A stretch of DNA of 64,000 nt from Gemmatimonadetes bacterium T265. GTDB taxonomy: Bacteria > Gemmatimonadota > Gemmatimonadetes > Gemmatimonadales > Gemmatimonadaceae. The stretch lies in NCBI GenBank assembly GCA_019973575.1, contig BPUI01000002.1, forward strand, positions 1,302,001 to 1,366,000, in the 5' to 3' direction. Below are positions 52,267 to 60,502 of this stretch, piece by piece. Made by a program: the position numbers and the translations under genes. The notes under the pieces were generated by a model. The model searched no databases. It had not been told where the DNA came from and saw only the letters and a program-made list of their open reading frames with translations. Each line of letters opens with the position of its first letter. Position 1 is the first letter of the stretch.

Positions 52267-52689
52267 ATGGACGACACCTTCGCGCCGCACACGCCCGAGC
52301 CCCAGTTCCCCGACCTGTCCGTGCGGGTGGCGATCGACGGCGTCGCCTACGTCTCGACCGCGGCCGACGCGCTCACCTTCGAGCAGTCGCTCGCGTTCCT
52401 CGCCGAGGCCGACGCGGCCGGGCTCACGCCCGAGCGCCGGGCCGAGTTCCTCGCCATCGGGGACGAGGCGACGCGCGCGCAGGTGTTCATGACGTTCGTC
52501 TACCGGAGCGGCCGGGCGTTCGACCTGCTCGCGACGTCGCTCGTGCGGGAGGGCGCGGCCTGGACGCCGGCGCAGGCGGCCGAGAACCGCGGCCGGTTCG
52601 CGACGGCCACAGGCGCCCGAAACCACCAGGCGCTCGCCCGCGCCCTCGCGTACGCCCTCTTCGCGCTTTTTCCCACCACGGGCGCCTAG
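52267..52689 (+). CDS. Tail assembly chaperone, short form (G-like)
   Basis: A 140-residue protein, MDDTFAPHTPEPQFPDLSVR at the start and helical after (LTFEQSLAFLAEADAAGLTPERRAEFLAIGDEATRAQVFM). It ends two dozen bases after CTTTTTCCC. The place between tube and tape measure is that of chaperone pairs with a programmed frameshift. The preceding spacer 52196-52266 has an intergenic GTTAGGC. Confidence 0.75.
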   Translation: MDDTFAPHTPEPQFPDLSVRVAIDGVAYVSTAADALTFEQSLAFLAEADAAGLTPERRAEFLAIGDEATRAQVFMTFVYRSGRAFDLLATSLVREGAAWTPAQAAENRGRFATATGARNHQALARALAYALFALFPTTGA

Positions 52690-53033
52690 AACGGCAGTAC
52701 GCCGACTGCTTCCAGGCGGAGTCGTCGACGCCGACGCTTCCCAGGTCCCCCGGCGGCCGCGCCCGACGCCGGACGTCCGTCGCCCCACCCCCGCCCCCGC
52801 CGGCGCGCTTCGGCCGCTGGTCCCCCGTCCTCGCCACCCTGTCGGGGCACGACCCCGACGCCGAACGCCGGATCCTCCGCTGGCCGCTCGCCAACGGCCT
52901 CGCCGCCTACCGCGACGCGCTCGTGCGCGAGGCCGAGGCCGCGTACCGCCACGCGACCCTGCTCTACGTGACGGCGGGCAACCCCGACGTCGACCCGCCG
53001 CCCCGCCCCGCCCTCCTGGGCGAGGACGCCTAA
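52267..53033 (+). CDS. Tail assembly chaperone, -1 frameshift product (GT-like)
   Basis: After the stop of the short form, the -1 frame stays open from before 52664 to TAA 53031-53033 and encodes about 120 residues: a Pro/Arg-rich linker, then FGRWSPVLATLSGHDPDAERRILRWPLANGLAAYRDALVREAEAAYRHATLLY. It has no ATG, GTG or TTG start before the structured part, so it cannot easily be made alone. A slip at CTTTTTCCC (codons CTT TTT CCC, P-site TTT re-pairs) near 52666-52674 would give a 255-residue fusion. This is like lambda G/GT. Confidence 0.65.
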
Positions 53034-53067
53034 CGCCCGCCGACCCCTTCGCCCGCCGCCCCGTTCC

Positions 53068-56000
53068 ATGGCCGACCAGACGTCGCGCGTCACCCTGACG
53101 CTCTCGGCCGTCGACGACGGCGCCACGCGCGTGGTCCAGGCGCTCGAGGCGGCGGCGACGTCGGCGGCGGGCGGGATCGCGGGCGCGCAGGCCGCGGCCG
53201 CCGCCGCGGGGGAGGCGGCCGCGGCCGACCTCGGCGCCTCCGGCGCCGCGGCCCAGGCGTCGGCCGCGGAGTTCGAGACCGCGGCGGCGGCGCTCAAGGC
53301 GCTCGGGATCGCGGCGAAGGTCACCGGGGACGACGGCGCGGCCTCGCTCCGGCAGCTCGTCGTCGCCGCCCGCGACGTCGCGAGCGCGAACGCCAGCTTG
53401 CAGGGCTTCGGCCTCGCGCCGAGGGCCGTCGACGCCGACACGGCGAAGGCGAACGCCGCCGCGGCGCGCGCGGCCGCGCAAGAGCGGGCTGCGGCGGCGC
53501 AGGAAGCGGCCGCGGCGTCCGCCGCGGCCGGGGCCGGCGCCGAGGCCGCCGCGGCCGGCGTCCGGGCGCTCACTCGGGCCGAGATCGAGCAGCAGGAGGT
53601 CATCCGGGCCGCGAACGCCGCGCTCCGGGACGAGGTCCGCGAGTCGCTCGGGCTGAACAACGCGGCCCGCGCCGCGGCCGCCGCGAAGGCGGAGGAGGTC
53701 GCCGCCCGGCGCGCCGCCGCCGAGGCGGCCCGGGTCGAGGCGGCCGAGAAGCGGACCGCGGACCAGGCCGCGACGGCGAGCGCGCGCGAGGCGGCGGCGG
53801 CGCAGGCGACCGCGAACCAGGAGGCGCTCGCGAGCGAGCGGGCCGCGACCGAGGCGGCGGGCGCCCGGCGCGCCGCGATCCTGGAGACGGTCAAGCAGAT
53901 CGTCATCCTCGAGGCGGCGTACGGCGCGCTCCACAAGGCGGCGCAGTTCGTCGAGACGGGGGTCACGTTCAACACGACCCTCGAAAGCGCGTCGCTCGGC
54001 ATCACCGCCGTGCTGAACGCGCAGGCCCAGCTCCGGGACGGCCAGGGGCGACAGCTCGAGGGCCAGGAGAAGCTGAACGCGGCCGAAGCGGTGGCCGACG
54101 ATCAGATCCGGAAGCTCCGGGTCGACTCGCTCCAGACCGCGAGCACGACGCAACAGCTCGTCGAGAACCTGCAGGCCGCCGAGGGCGCGGGCCTCCGGGC
54201 GGGGCTGACGGTCGACCAGATCCGGGGCCTCGTCGTCCGGATGACGCAGGCGGCGGGCGCGCTCAACGTGCCGTTCAGCGAGTTGAACGTGTCGATGGTC
54301 GAGCTGCTCTCGGGGCACGTCAACCTCCGGAACCGCCTGCTCATCGAGCTCGGCATCCGGCAGCAGGACGTCGCGCTCGCGAAGCAGCAGGGGACCCTCG
54401 TCGACTACATCACCGACAAGCTCGCCCGGTACGGCGACATCGGCACCCGGGTCGCCGGCAGCTTCAAGGGGATCAACAGCAACCTCACCGAGACGCTGCA
54501 CATAGTCTCGGGCGAGGCGACCCGGCCCCTGTTCGACGGGTTCAAGGCCGCGGCGCAGGACGCGCTGCACGGGCTCTTCGACTTCACGACGGCCGACGTG
54601 GCCACGCAGGTCAAGCCGCTCGTCGCCGGCCTGCAGGAGGGGTTCAAGGCCGGGGGCGCGCTGCTCGGCGACGTGTTCGTCGGCGCGGTGCACGGTGCGC
54701 AGGACCTCGCGCGGTGGCTGCAGGAGAACCGGAGCGAGATCACCCCGCTGGTGGCGAGCGGGCTGGAGCTCGCGCGCACGGTCGGCGGTCTCGCGGGCGA
54801 CGTCGCCGGCGTCGCGGCGGCGACCGTCCGCTGGGGCGTCGAGACCGGGACGGTGCGCGCGATCCTCGACGGCGTCCGGGACGTGATCCAGTTCGTGCGC
54901 GACCACCCGATCACGGCCGGGCTCGCGGTCGCGGCGTACGAGGGGGGCATCTTCGGCGCAGCTGGGGCGGCGCGCGCGGTCGCGGCCGTAGGGTCGATCC
55001 TGACGGCGGTCCGCGAGCTCACGGTCGCCGAACTCGCCGCCAACGCCGCCGCCGCGATCAACCCGTACGTGCTCGCGGCCGCCGGGATCGCGGCGCTGCT
55101 CGTCTACGTGGAGAAGCTCCGGGGGGAGCGCGCGGCGGAAGTCCAGCAGCTGACGGCGAGCAACACCGCGTACGGCGCGCAGACCGCGCACCTGGTGACG
55201 CTGACCCGCGAGTACCAGGCGCTGCAGGCGCAGATCGCCGGGGGCGCGCTCCAGGGGCAGGCGCTCGCGAGCGCGCAGCAGCGCCTCCGCGACCTGACCG
55301 ACGAGCTGGTGAAGCTCGACCCCGCCTACCGGAGCGCGCTCGCCTCGGCCGGCACCTCGCACCGCTCGCTCGCCGAGGCGATCCAGGCCGAGACCGACGC
55401 GCGGGTGCGGAACATCCGCACGGTGGCCGCCTCGGCGAGCGCCGCGCTGTTCGCGGCCGAGGACGCGCGCGACCAACTGTTAGGCAAGATCAGCCGGAAC
55501 GGCGCCGCGCTCGAGCTGCAGACCGACGGCACGTTCAAGGTCATCGGGAAGGACGCGGCGAGCCTGAACGCCGCGCTCGCGCCGCTGCAAGACCGGGTCG
55601 TCCGCGCGAGCCAGGAGCTCGGCGCGCTGCGGGGCGCCGTCGACGCGGTCGACCGCGTGCTCGCCGCGCCGAAGAGCCCGCCCACGGTCACCGCCCCGAC
55701 GGAGCCGCCCGACGGCCGGAAGGCCGCCGCCGACGCGAACAAGGACGCCGCGGGCGCGGTCCAGGACGCGAAGGCGAAGCTCGCCGAGCTGAAGGCCACC
55801 GAGGACGACCTCCTCGCGCGCTCGGCGATCTCGATCGCGACGTACGTGCGCACCGTCGCGGCCGGGATCACGGCCGCGTACGCCGCCGAGCGCGCCGCGC
55901 TCACGGCCGACCGCGACGCGCAGACCGACGCGGCGAGCCGACGGCGCGTCCAGGCCCGGCTCGACGCGTTAGGCAGTGAGGAACTCAAGGCGCGGGCGGA

Positions 56001-57456
56001 CCTCGACCGGAAGCGGGTCGACCTGGAGCGCGCCTTCAACGACCAGGTCGCCCAGCTCGACGCGCAGGCCGTGCGCGGCCGGGGCGACGTCGTGGGCGCG
56101 GCGACGCTGGCGTTGGAGCGCCAGTACGCCGAGCTCCGGAAAAAGGCCGCCGCCGAGGGCCGGCTCGACGTCGTCGCGACGATCGACCTCCGGGTGAAGG
56201 AGGGCGCGGGGCAGGCGGCGGTGCAACAGGTCGAGGCGCTGCTCCAGCGGACGGCGCAGGCGTCGGCGCGGGAGGAGCAGACGGTGCAGGCGCAGCTCGC
56301 CGCCGGCACGCTCTCGCACGCCGAGGCCCGCCAGCAGCTCGCGGCCGCCTACACCCGCGAGCGGGACGCGATCCTCGCGGAACTCCCCGCGCTCACCGCG
56401 TGGGCGCAGGCGACCGGGCAGGCGACCGACGCGGAGAAGGTCCTCGCGTACGCCGCCCAGGTCGACGGGCTCAACACGAAGATCCGCCAGTCGACCGACG
56501 AATACGCCCGGCTCGGGAGCAAGATCCGGGAGAGCGTGACGAACGACCTCGCCACCTTCCTGGGGAGCGGCATCGACAAGGTGCGCACGCTCGGCGAGGC
56601 CGTGCGCGGGCTGCTGCTGAGCGTGGCGGGCGACATCCAGCAGGCAATCGGCCGCTCGCTCGCGGAGACGGCCGTGGACAAGGTGCGCGGCCTGTTCGGG
56701 GCCGCGACCGGCGCGCAGCAGGGGACACAGCTCGCGAAGTCGAGCGCGGAGCTTGGAGTCGGGGGTGCTGTCGTGAAGGAGGGTGGCGACCGGGTGACGG
56801 CGGGCGCGGGCGCGCTCGCCGCGGCCGGCCAGGTGGTGCTCGCGGCGGCGAGCGCGATCACCGCGGCGGCCGCGGCGCTGGCGGCGGCGGGCGCGACGTC
56901 GGCCGGCACGTCCGTGGCCGGCTCGCTCGTGCCGTTCGCGTCGGACCTCGCGGGCGTCCCGGCCTTCGCCGACGGCGGCCGGGTGCCGGGCGCGTCGGCC
57001 CACGACCGGGCCGACAACATCCCGGCGTGGCTCACCGCGAACGAGTACGTGCACCCGGTGGCCGCGGTGCGCTACTACGGCGTGCCCGTCATGGAGGCGC
57101 TCCGCACGCAACAGATCCCGCGGGAGCTCTTCGCCGCGATCGGCGCGGGCCGGACCGCGGTGCGGTCGCTCGCCTCCGCGTCCGCCGTGCCAGGCGCCGC
57201 GCACGGCGCCCAGGGCTACGCGGCGGGCGGCGTCGTGGAAAACACCGTGGCGCGGATCGCGACCGCGCGCGCGCAGGCGCCGCCCGCGGCGAGCGGCGCG
57301 CACACGCTCGAGGGCGGCCTGACGCTCGACCTCGCGGAGGGACTCGTCGCGCGCCACATCACCGCGCACCTGAGTTCGCGCGACGGCCAGCGGCAGGTCC
57401 TCGACGTGCTGCACCGGAACGGCGGGACCGTGCGCGCGATCGCCAACCGCCGATGA
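53068..57456 (+). CDS. Tail tape measure protein
   Basis: A 1462-residue protein, the longest in the window. Residues 20-250 are very Ala-rich coiled coil (AAAEAARVEAAEKRTADQAATASAREAAAAQ in part). The centre has hydrophobic stretches (EGGIFGAAGAARAVAAVGSILTAV) and the C-terminal part is again coiled coil, with a FADGGRVPGASAHDRADNIPAWLT segment typical of tape measures. Its length predicts a tail of very roughly 200 nm if the common 1.5 angstrom per residue rule holds. Two in-frame TTA-GGC heptamers are present. Confidence 0.92.
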   Translation: MADQTSRVTLTLSAVDDGATRVVQALEAAATSAAGGIAGAQAAAAAAGEAAAADLGASGAAAQASAAEFETAAAALKALGIAAKVTGDDGAASLRQLVVAARDVASANASLQGFGLAPRAVDADTAKANAAAARAAAQERAAAAQEAAAASAAAGAGAEAAAAGVRALTRAEIEQQEVIRAANAALRDEVRESLGLNNAARAAAAAKAEEVAARRAAAEAARVEAAEKRTADQAATASAREAAAAQATANQEALASERAATEAAGARRAAILETVKQIVILEAAYGALHKAAQFVETGVTFNTTLESASLGITAVLNAQAQLRDGQGRQLEGQEKLNAAEAVADDQIRKLRVDSLQTASTTQQLVENLQAAEGAGLRAGLTVDQIRGLVVRMTQAAGALNVPFSELNVSMVELLSGHVNLRNRLLIELGIRQQDVALAKQQGTLVDYITDKLARYGDIGTRVAGSFKGINSNLTETLHIVSGEATRPLFDGFKAAAQDALHGLFDFTTADVATQVKPLVAGLQEGFKAGGALLGDVFVGAVHGAQDLARWLQENRSEITPLVASGLELARTVGGLAGDVAGVAAATVRWGVETGTVRAILDGVRDVIQFVRDHPITAGLAVAAYEGGIFGAAGAARAVAAVGSILTAVRELTVAELAANAAAAINPYVLAAAGIAALLVYVEKLRGERAAEVQQLTASNTAYGAQTAHLVTLTREYQALQAQIAGGALQGQALASAQQRLRDLTDELVKLDPAYRSALASAGTSHRSLAEAIQAETDARVRNIRTVAASASAALFAAEDARDQLLGKISRNGAALELQTDGTFKVIGKDAASLNAALAPLQDRVVRASQELGALRGAVDAVDRVLAAPKSPPTVTAPTEPPDGRKAAADANKDAAGAVQDAKAKLAELKATEDDLLARSAISIATYVRTVAAGITAAYAAERAALTADRDAQTDAASRRRVQARLDALGSEELKARADLDRKRVDLERAFNDQVAQLDAQAVRGRGDVVGAATLALERQYAELRKKAAAEGRLDVVATIDLRVKEGAGQAAVQQVEALLQRTAQASAREEQTVQAQLAAGTLSHAEARQQLAAAYTRERDAILAELPALTAWAQATGQATDAEKVLAYAAQVDGLNTKIRQSTDEYARLGSKIRESVTNDLATFLGSGIDKVRTLGEAVRGLLLSVAGDIQQAIGRSLAETAVDKVRGLFGAATGAQQGTQLAKSSAELGVGGAVVKEGGDRVTAGAGALAAAGQVVLAAASAITAAAAALAAAGATSAGTSVAGSLVPFASDLAGVPAFADGGRVPGASAHDRADNIPAWLTANEYVHPVAAVRYYGVPVMEALRTQQIPRELFAAIGAGRTAVRSLASASAVPGAAHGAQGYAAGGVVENTVARIATARAQAPPAASGAHTLEGGLTLDLAEGLVARHITAHLSSRDGQRQVLDVLHRNGGTVRAIANRR

Positions 57457-58889
57457 CGGTCCCGCTGATGGTCCCGCTGCTCCCCATCCCGCACGACTGG
57501 GTCGCCGACGTCGCGCGCACCCGCACGTGGCCCACCGCCGTGCTGCCGGCCCGCGACGGGTCGGAGGAGCGCCTCGGGCTCAGCGTCGGCCCGCGGGAGG
57601 CGGTGACGTACCAGCTCACCGTGACCGACCCCGAGGAGGGCGCGGCCGTCGACGCGGCGCTCCGGGCGGCGGCGGCCGGCCCCGACGCCGTCACCCGCCG
57701 CCTGGTCCGGGTGCCCCGGTGGGAAGACGCCCTCGTGCTCGGCGCCCCCGCGGCCGCCGGCGACGCCACGCTCGCGCTCCTCGCCGCGGGCGCCTTCGCC
57801 GATCAAGCGACGCTCGACGCGGCGGTCGTCGCCGCGCAGGCCGCCGCGTCGGCCGCCGACGCCGCCGCGCAGCCGGCGTACGAGGCGGCGGACGCGGCCG
57901 CGGCCCCGTGGTACGCGCTCGGGGACGCGATCTACGCCGCCGCGAGCCAGGCCGCGACGGACGCGTACACGGCCGCGATCGCGGCCGGCCAAACCGAGGA
58001 CCAGGCGAACGCGGCCGGGGCCGCCGCGTCCGCCGCCTACCTCGCGCAGCACGGCGCCGACGCGGACGCCGACTACGCGCAGGCCCAGGCCGCGTACGAC
58101 GCGACGCTCGCCGCGCCGGCGTGGGCGCCCCTCGTCGCCGCCGCGACGGCCGCGGACGACGCCGAGCAGGCCGCACGCGCCGCGCAGGCCGCAGGCCCGG
58201 TGGACCCGGCCGCCGACGACGCGGCGACGCTCCGCGCGTTCGCCGACGGCGGTGAGGTCGCCCTCTGGACGCCCGGGCGCCCCGTCGCCGCCGTCGCGCT
58301 GGCCCCCGCCGGCGCGGTCGCGGCCCACGCGCTCACCCTCGCCGCGCCACTCGCGGCGGGCGACGCCCCGGCGCCCTGGCCCCCCGGCACCCGGGTCGCG
58401 CCCGTGCACCGCGCCCGACTCCCCGAGGCCCTCGCGCCGGAGTGGTTGACCGACCGCGTCGGCGTCTACGCGCTCGCGCTGACCCTCGACCCGCCCGTCG
58501 CGGGCACGGTCGCCGAGCCAGATGCGCTGCCCGGACAGCCCGCGCCCGGCCGGGCGGAGGTCGCGGGCGTCGCCGCGCTCCGGATCGTCGACGACGCGGC
58601 CGGGAGCGCGAGCCTCGTGACCCTGTACGGCGGCTTCCAGCGCCGCCTCCGCGTGACGGCGGCGGACGCGGCCGGGGCGGAGGTCCCCGTGCCCGGCGTG
58701 CTCCAGTGGGCCGTCGACGACCCGACGCTGCTCACGGTCGTCGTGCCGGCCCCCGAGATGCCGATCGCCAACATCGAGGCGCTCCACCGCGCCGGCCTCG
58801 GGCTCGACGCGCCGATCGCGACCGTGACCGCGACCGACCCGGTGAGCGGGCTCGTCGCGACGTACCGCGTCGTCCACGGGGGGGGCTAA
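57453..58889 (+). CDS. Minor tail protein with Ala-rich inserted region
   Basis: A 478-residue protein downstream of the tape measure. The N-terminus (IPHDWVADVARTRTWPTAVLPARDGSEERLGL) and C-terminal strands (ASLVTLYGGFQRRLRV, TYRVVHGGG) suggest a beta-rich distal tail protein. Residues about 115-270 are a helical insertion dense in Ala and Tyr/Trp at intervals (AAAPWYALGDAIYAAASQAATDAYTAAIAAG). The function of the insertion is unknown. ATG 57453 overlaps the tape-measure stop. Confidence 0.65.
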   Translation: MTVPLMVPLLPIPHDWVADVARTRTWPTAVLPARDGSEERLGLSVGPREAVTYQLTVTDPEEGAAVDAALRAAAAGPDAVTRRLVRVPRWEDALVLGAPAAAGDATLALLAAGAFADQATLDAAVVAAQAAASAADAAAQPAYEAADAAAAPWYALGDAIYAAASQAATDAYTAAIAAGQTEDQANAAGAAASAAYLAQHGADADADYAQAQAAYDATLAAPAWAPLVAAATAADDAEQAARAAQAAGPVDPAADDAATLRAFADGGEVALWTPGRPVAAVALAPAGAVAAHALTLAAPLAAGDAPAPWPPGTRVAPVHRARLPEALAPEWLTDRVGVYALALTLDPPVAGTVAEPDALPGQPAPGRAEVAGVAALRIVDDAAGSASLVTLYGGFQRRLRVTAADAAGAEVPVPGVLQWAVDDPTLLTVVVPAPEMPIANIEALHRAGLGLDAPIATVTATDPVSGLVATYRVVHGGG

Positions 58890-58892
58890 CTC

Positions 58893-59558
58893 GTGTCCTT
58901 CCCCGCCCCCGTGGTCGTCGGCGGCGCCGAGCTGCTGCCCCTCGCGCCGCGCGCGCTCGACGATGCGACGCGCCGCGACGGCCTCGCCCTCCCGGGCGCG
59001 CGCTTCGCCGCGCCGTCGGGCGCCGGCGCCCTCGACGCGCCGCCGGCCCCCGCGGCCGACACGCTGGCCCTCACCTGGCTCTGTGTGACCCGCGCCGAGC
59101 TCGCCCGGCTGGACGCGTTCTTTCAACGCGTCGCGGGGCGCCGCACCGCGTGGTGGTGTCCGACCTGGCGCGAGCAGCTGACGGTCGGGGCGCGCCCGTT
59201 CGCGACGCAGCTCGTCGTCGTGGGCGCGGGGTACGCGGCCGAGTTCCCGGCGCGGGCCGCGCGCGGCGGGGGCGTCGACGCGCTGGCGCAGGTCGAGCCG
59301 TCGGGCGCGTGGGCGCTCCTCCTCGCGAGCGCGGCCGCCGCCCCGGGCGACGGCACGAGCGTGGTGACGGCGAGCCTCCCCACCGCGGCGGACCCGGCCG
59401 CCCCCCCGGTCCCGCGGACGGGCACGACCGCGACGGGCAGCCGCTTCGCCCGGGCGGGGCGGGTGCGGCTCGCCGACGACGCGGTGACGACGACCTTCGT
59501 GACCGGCGCCGTCGCGCGGGTCGAGGCGACGGTGGTCTTCCTCCCGTGGGAGGCCTAA
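58893..59558 (+). CDS. Minor tail / baseplate hub protein
   Basis: A 221-residue protein, beta-rich, with LTWLCVTRAELARLDAFFQRVAGRRTAWWCPTWREQLTV near the middle; the FW..P motif region is typical of distal-tail (DUF2460-like/gp53-like) proteins of siphoviruses with a BR0599-type neighbour. It follows the preceding gene by three bases, start GTG 58893. Function as part of the tail tip is inferred from position. Confidence 0.55.
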   Translation: MSFPAPVVVGGAELLPLAPRALDDATRRDGLALPGARFAAPSGAGALDAPPAPAADTLALTWLCVTRAELARLDAFFQRVAGRRTAWWCPTWREQLTVGARPFATQLVVVGAGYAAEFPARAARGGGVDALAQVEPSGAWALLLASAAAAPGDGTSVVTASLPTAADPAAPPVPRTGTTATGSRFARAGRVRLADDAVTTTFVTGAVARVEATVVFLPWEA

Positions 59559-59560
59559 CG

Positions 59561-60502
59561 ATGGCCGGCCCCACGCTCCCGGTCGAGTGCGTGACCTTCA
59601 CCCGCGGCAGCGGCCCCGCGGGGCGCGTCTGGCGCTACGCAACGGCCGACGTCGACGTCACCCTCGACGGGGTGACCTACCGCGCGGCCGCGCTCGCCCG
59701 CGGCGCGATCCGGCGCGCGCAGGAGTCGGCGCAAACGAGCTGCACCCTCACCCTCGCGACCGCGACGCCGTTCGTGCAGGACTGGCTCGGCGGCCGGGCC
59801 GCGCCGGACGAGAGCGCGCCCGTGATCGGCGTGACGGTCCGGCGGGCCGGCCTGCACGCCGACGGCAGCCCGGCCGCGGCCGGCGACGCGGACGCGCCCC
59901 CGGACGGGGGGCTCGTCTTCGTCGGCGCCGTCGCGGGACTCGAGGTGGACGGCCCGACCGCGACGCTCGCGTGCGAGTCGCTGCTCGACCGGCTCGAGCG
60001 CGACGTGCCGCGGCTCTCCCTCGCGCTCACGTGCCCGTGGGCGCTCTACGACGCCCGCTGCGGCGTGGACCCGGCCGCCGTCGCCGCCCCGGGCGTGCTC
60101 GTCGGACTCGGCACGGCCGCGACGGGCCCACTCGCCGGGCTCGCGACCGTGACGGTCGCGCTCGCGGTGCCCCCCAACCCGCCGGCCGCGCCCACGATCG
60201 GCCTCCCGCTCGCGCCCGACCCCGAGCGCTTCGACGGCGGCCAGTGCGTCTGGGGCGGCGGCACGGCGGCGGACCCGACCCGCCGGACCGCGATCCTACA
60301 GGCCGACCTCAGCGCGTGGCCCACGGTCGTCTGCGTCGTGCAGGGGCCGCCGCCGCTGGCCTTCCCCGGGGAGGCGATGACCCTGCTCCCCGCCTGCCAG
60401 AAGACGTTCGCCGTCTGCCGCGACCGCTTCGGGAACGGGCGCCGGTTCGGCGGCTTCGACCGCCTCCCGCACCGCAACATCCTCCAGGTGGGCCTCCTGT
60501 GA
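59561..60502 (+). CDS. Tail protein with DUF2163/phage_BR0599-type domain
   Basis: A 313-residue protein. The N-terminal half (WRYATADVDVTLDGVTYRAAALARGAIRRAQESA, LTLATATPFVQDWL) and the C-terminal CQKTFAVCRDRFGNGRRFGGFDRLPHRN are diagnostic for the DUF2163/BR0599 distal tail proteins. Conserved Cys residues in CPWALYDARCGVD may form structural bonds. It overlaps the tip gene by four bases. Confidence 0.8.
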   Translation: MAGPTLPVECVTFTRGSGPAGRVWRYATADVDVTLDGVTYRAAALARGAIRRAQESAQTSCTLTLATATPFVQDWLGGRAAPDESAPVIGVTVRRAGLHADGSPAAAGDADAPPDGGLVFVGAVAGLEVDGPTATLACESLLDRLERDVPRLSLALTCPWALYDARCGVDPAAVAAPGVLVGLGTAATGPLAGLATVTVALAVPPNPPAAPTIGLPLAPDPERFDGGQCVWGGGTAADPTRRTAILQADLSAWPTVVCVVQGPPPLAFPGEAMTLLPACQKTFAVCRDRFGNGRRFGGFDRLPHRNILQVGLL

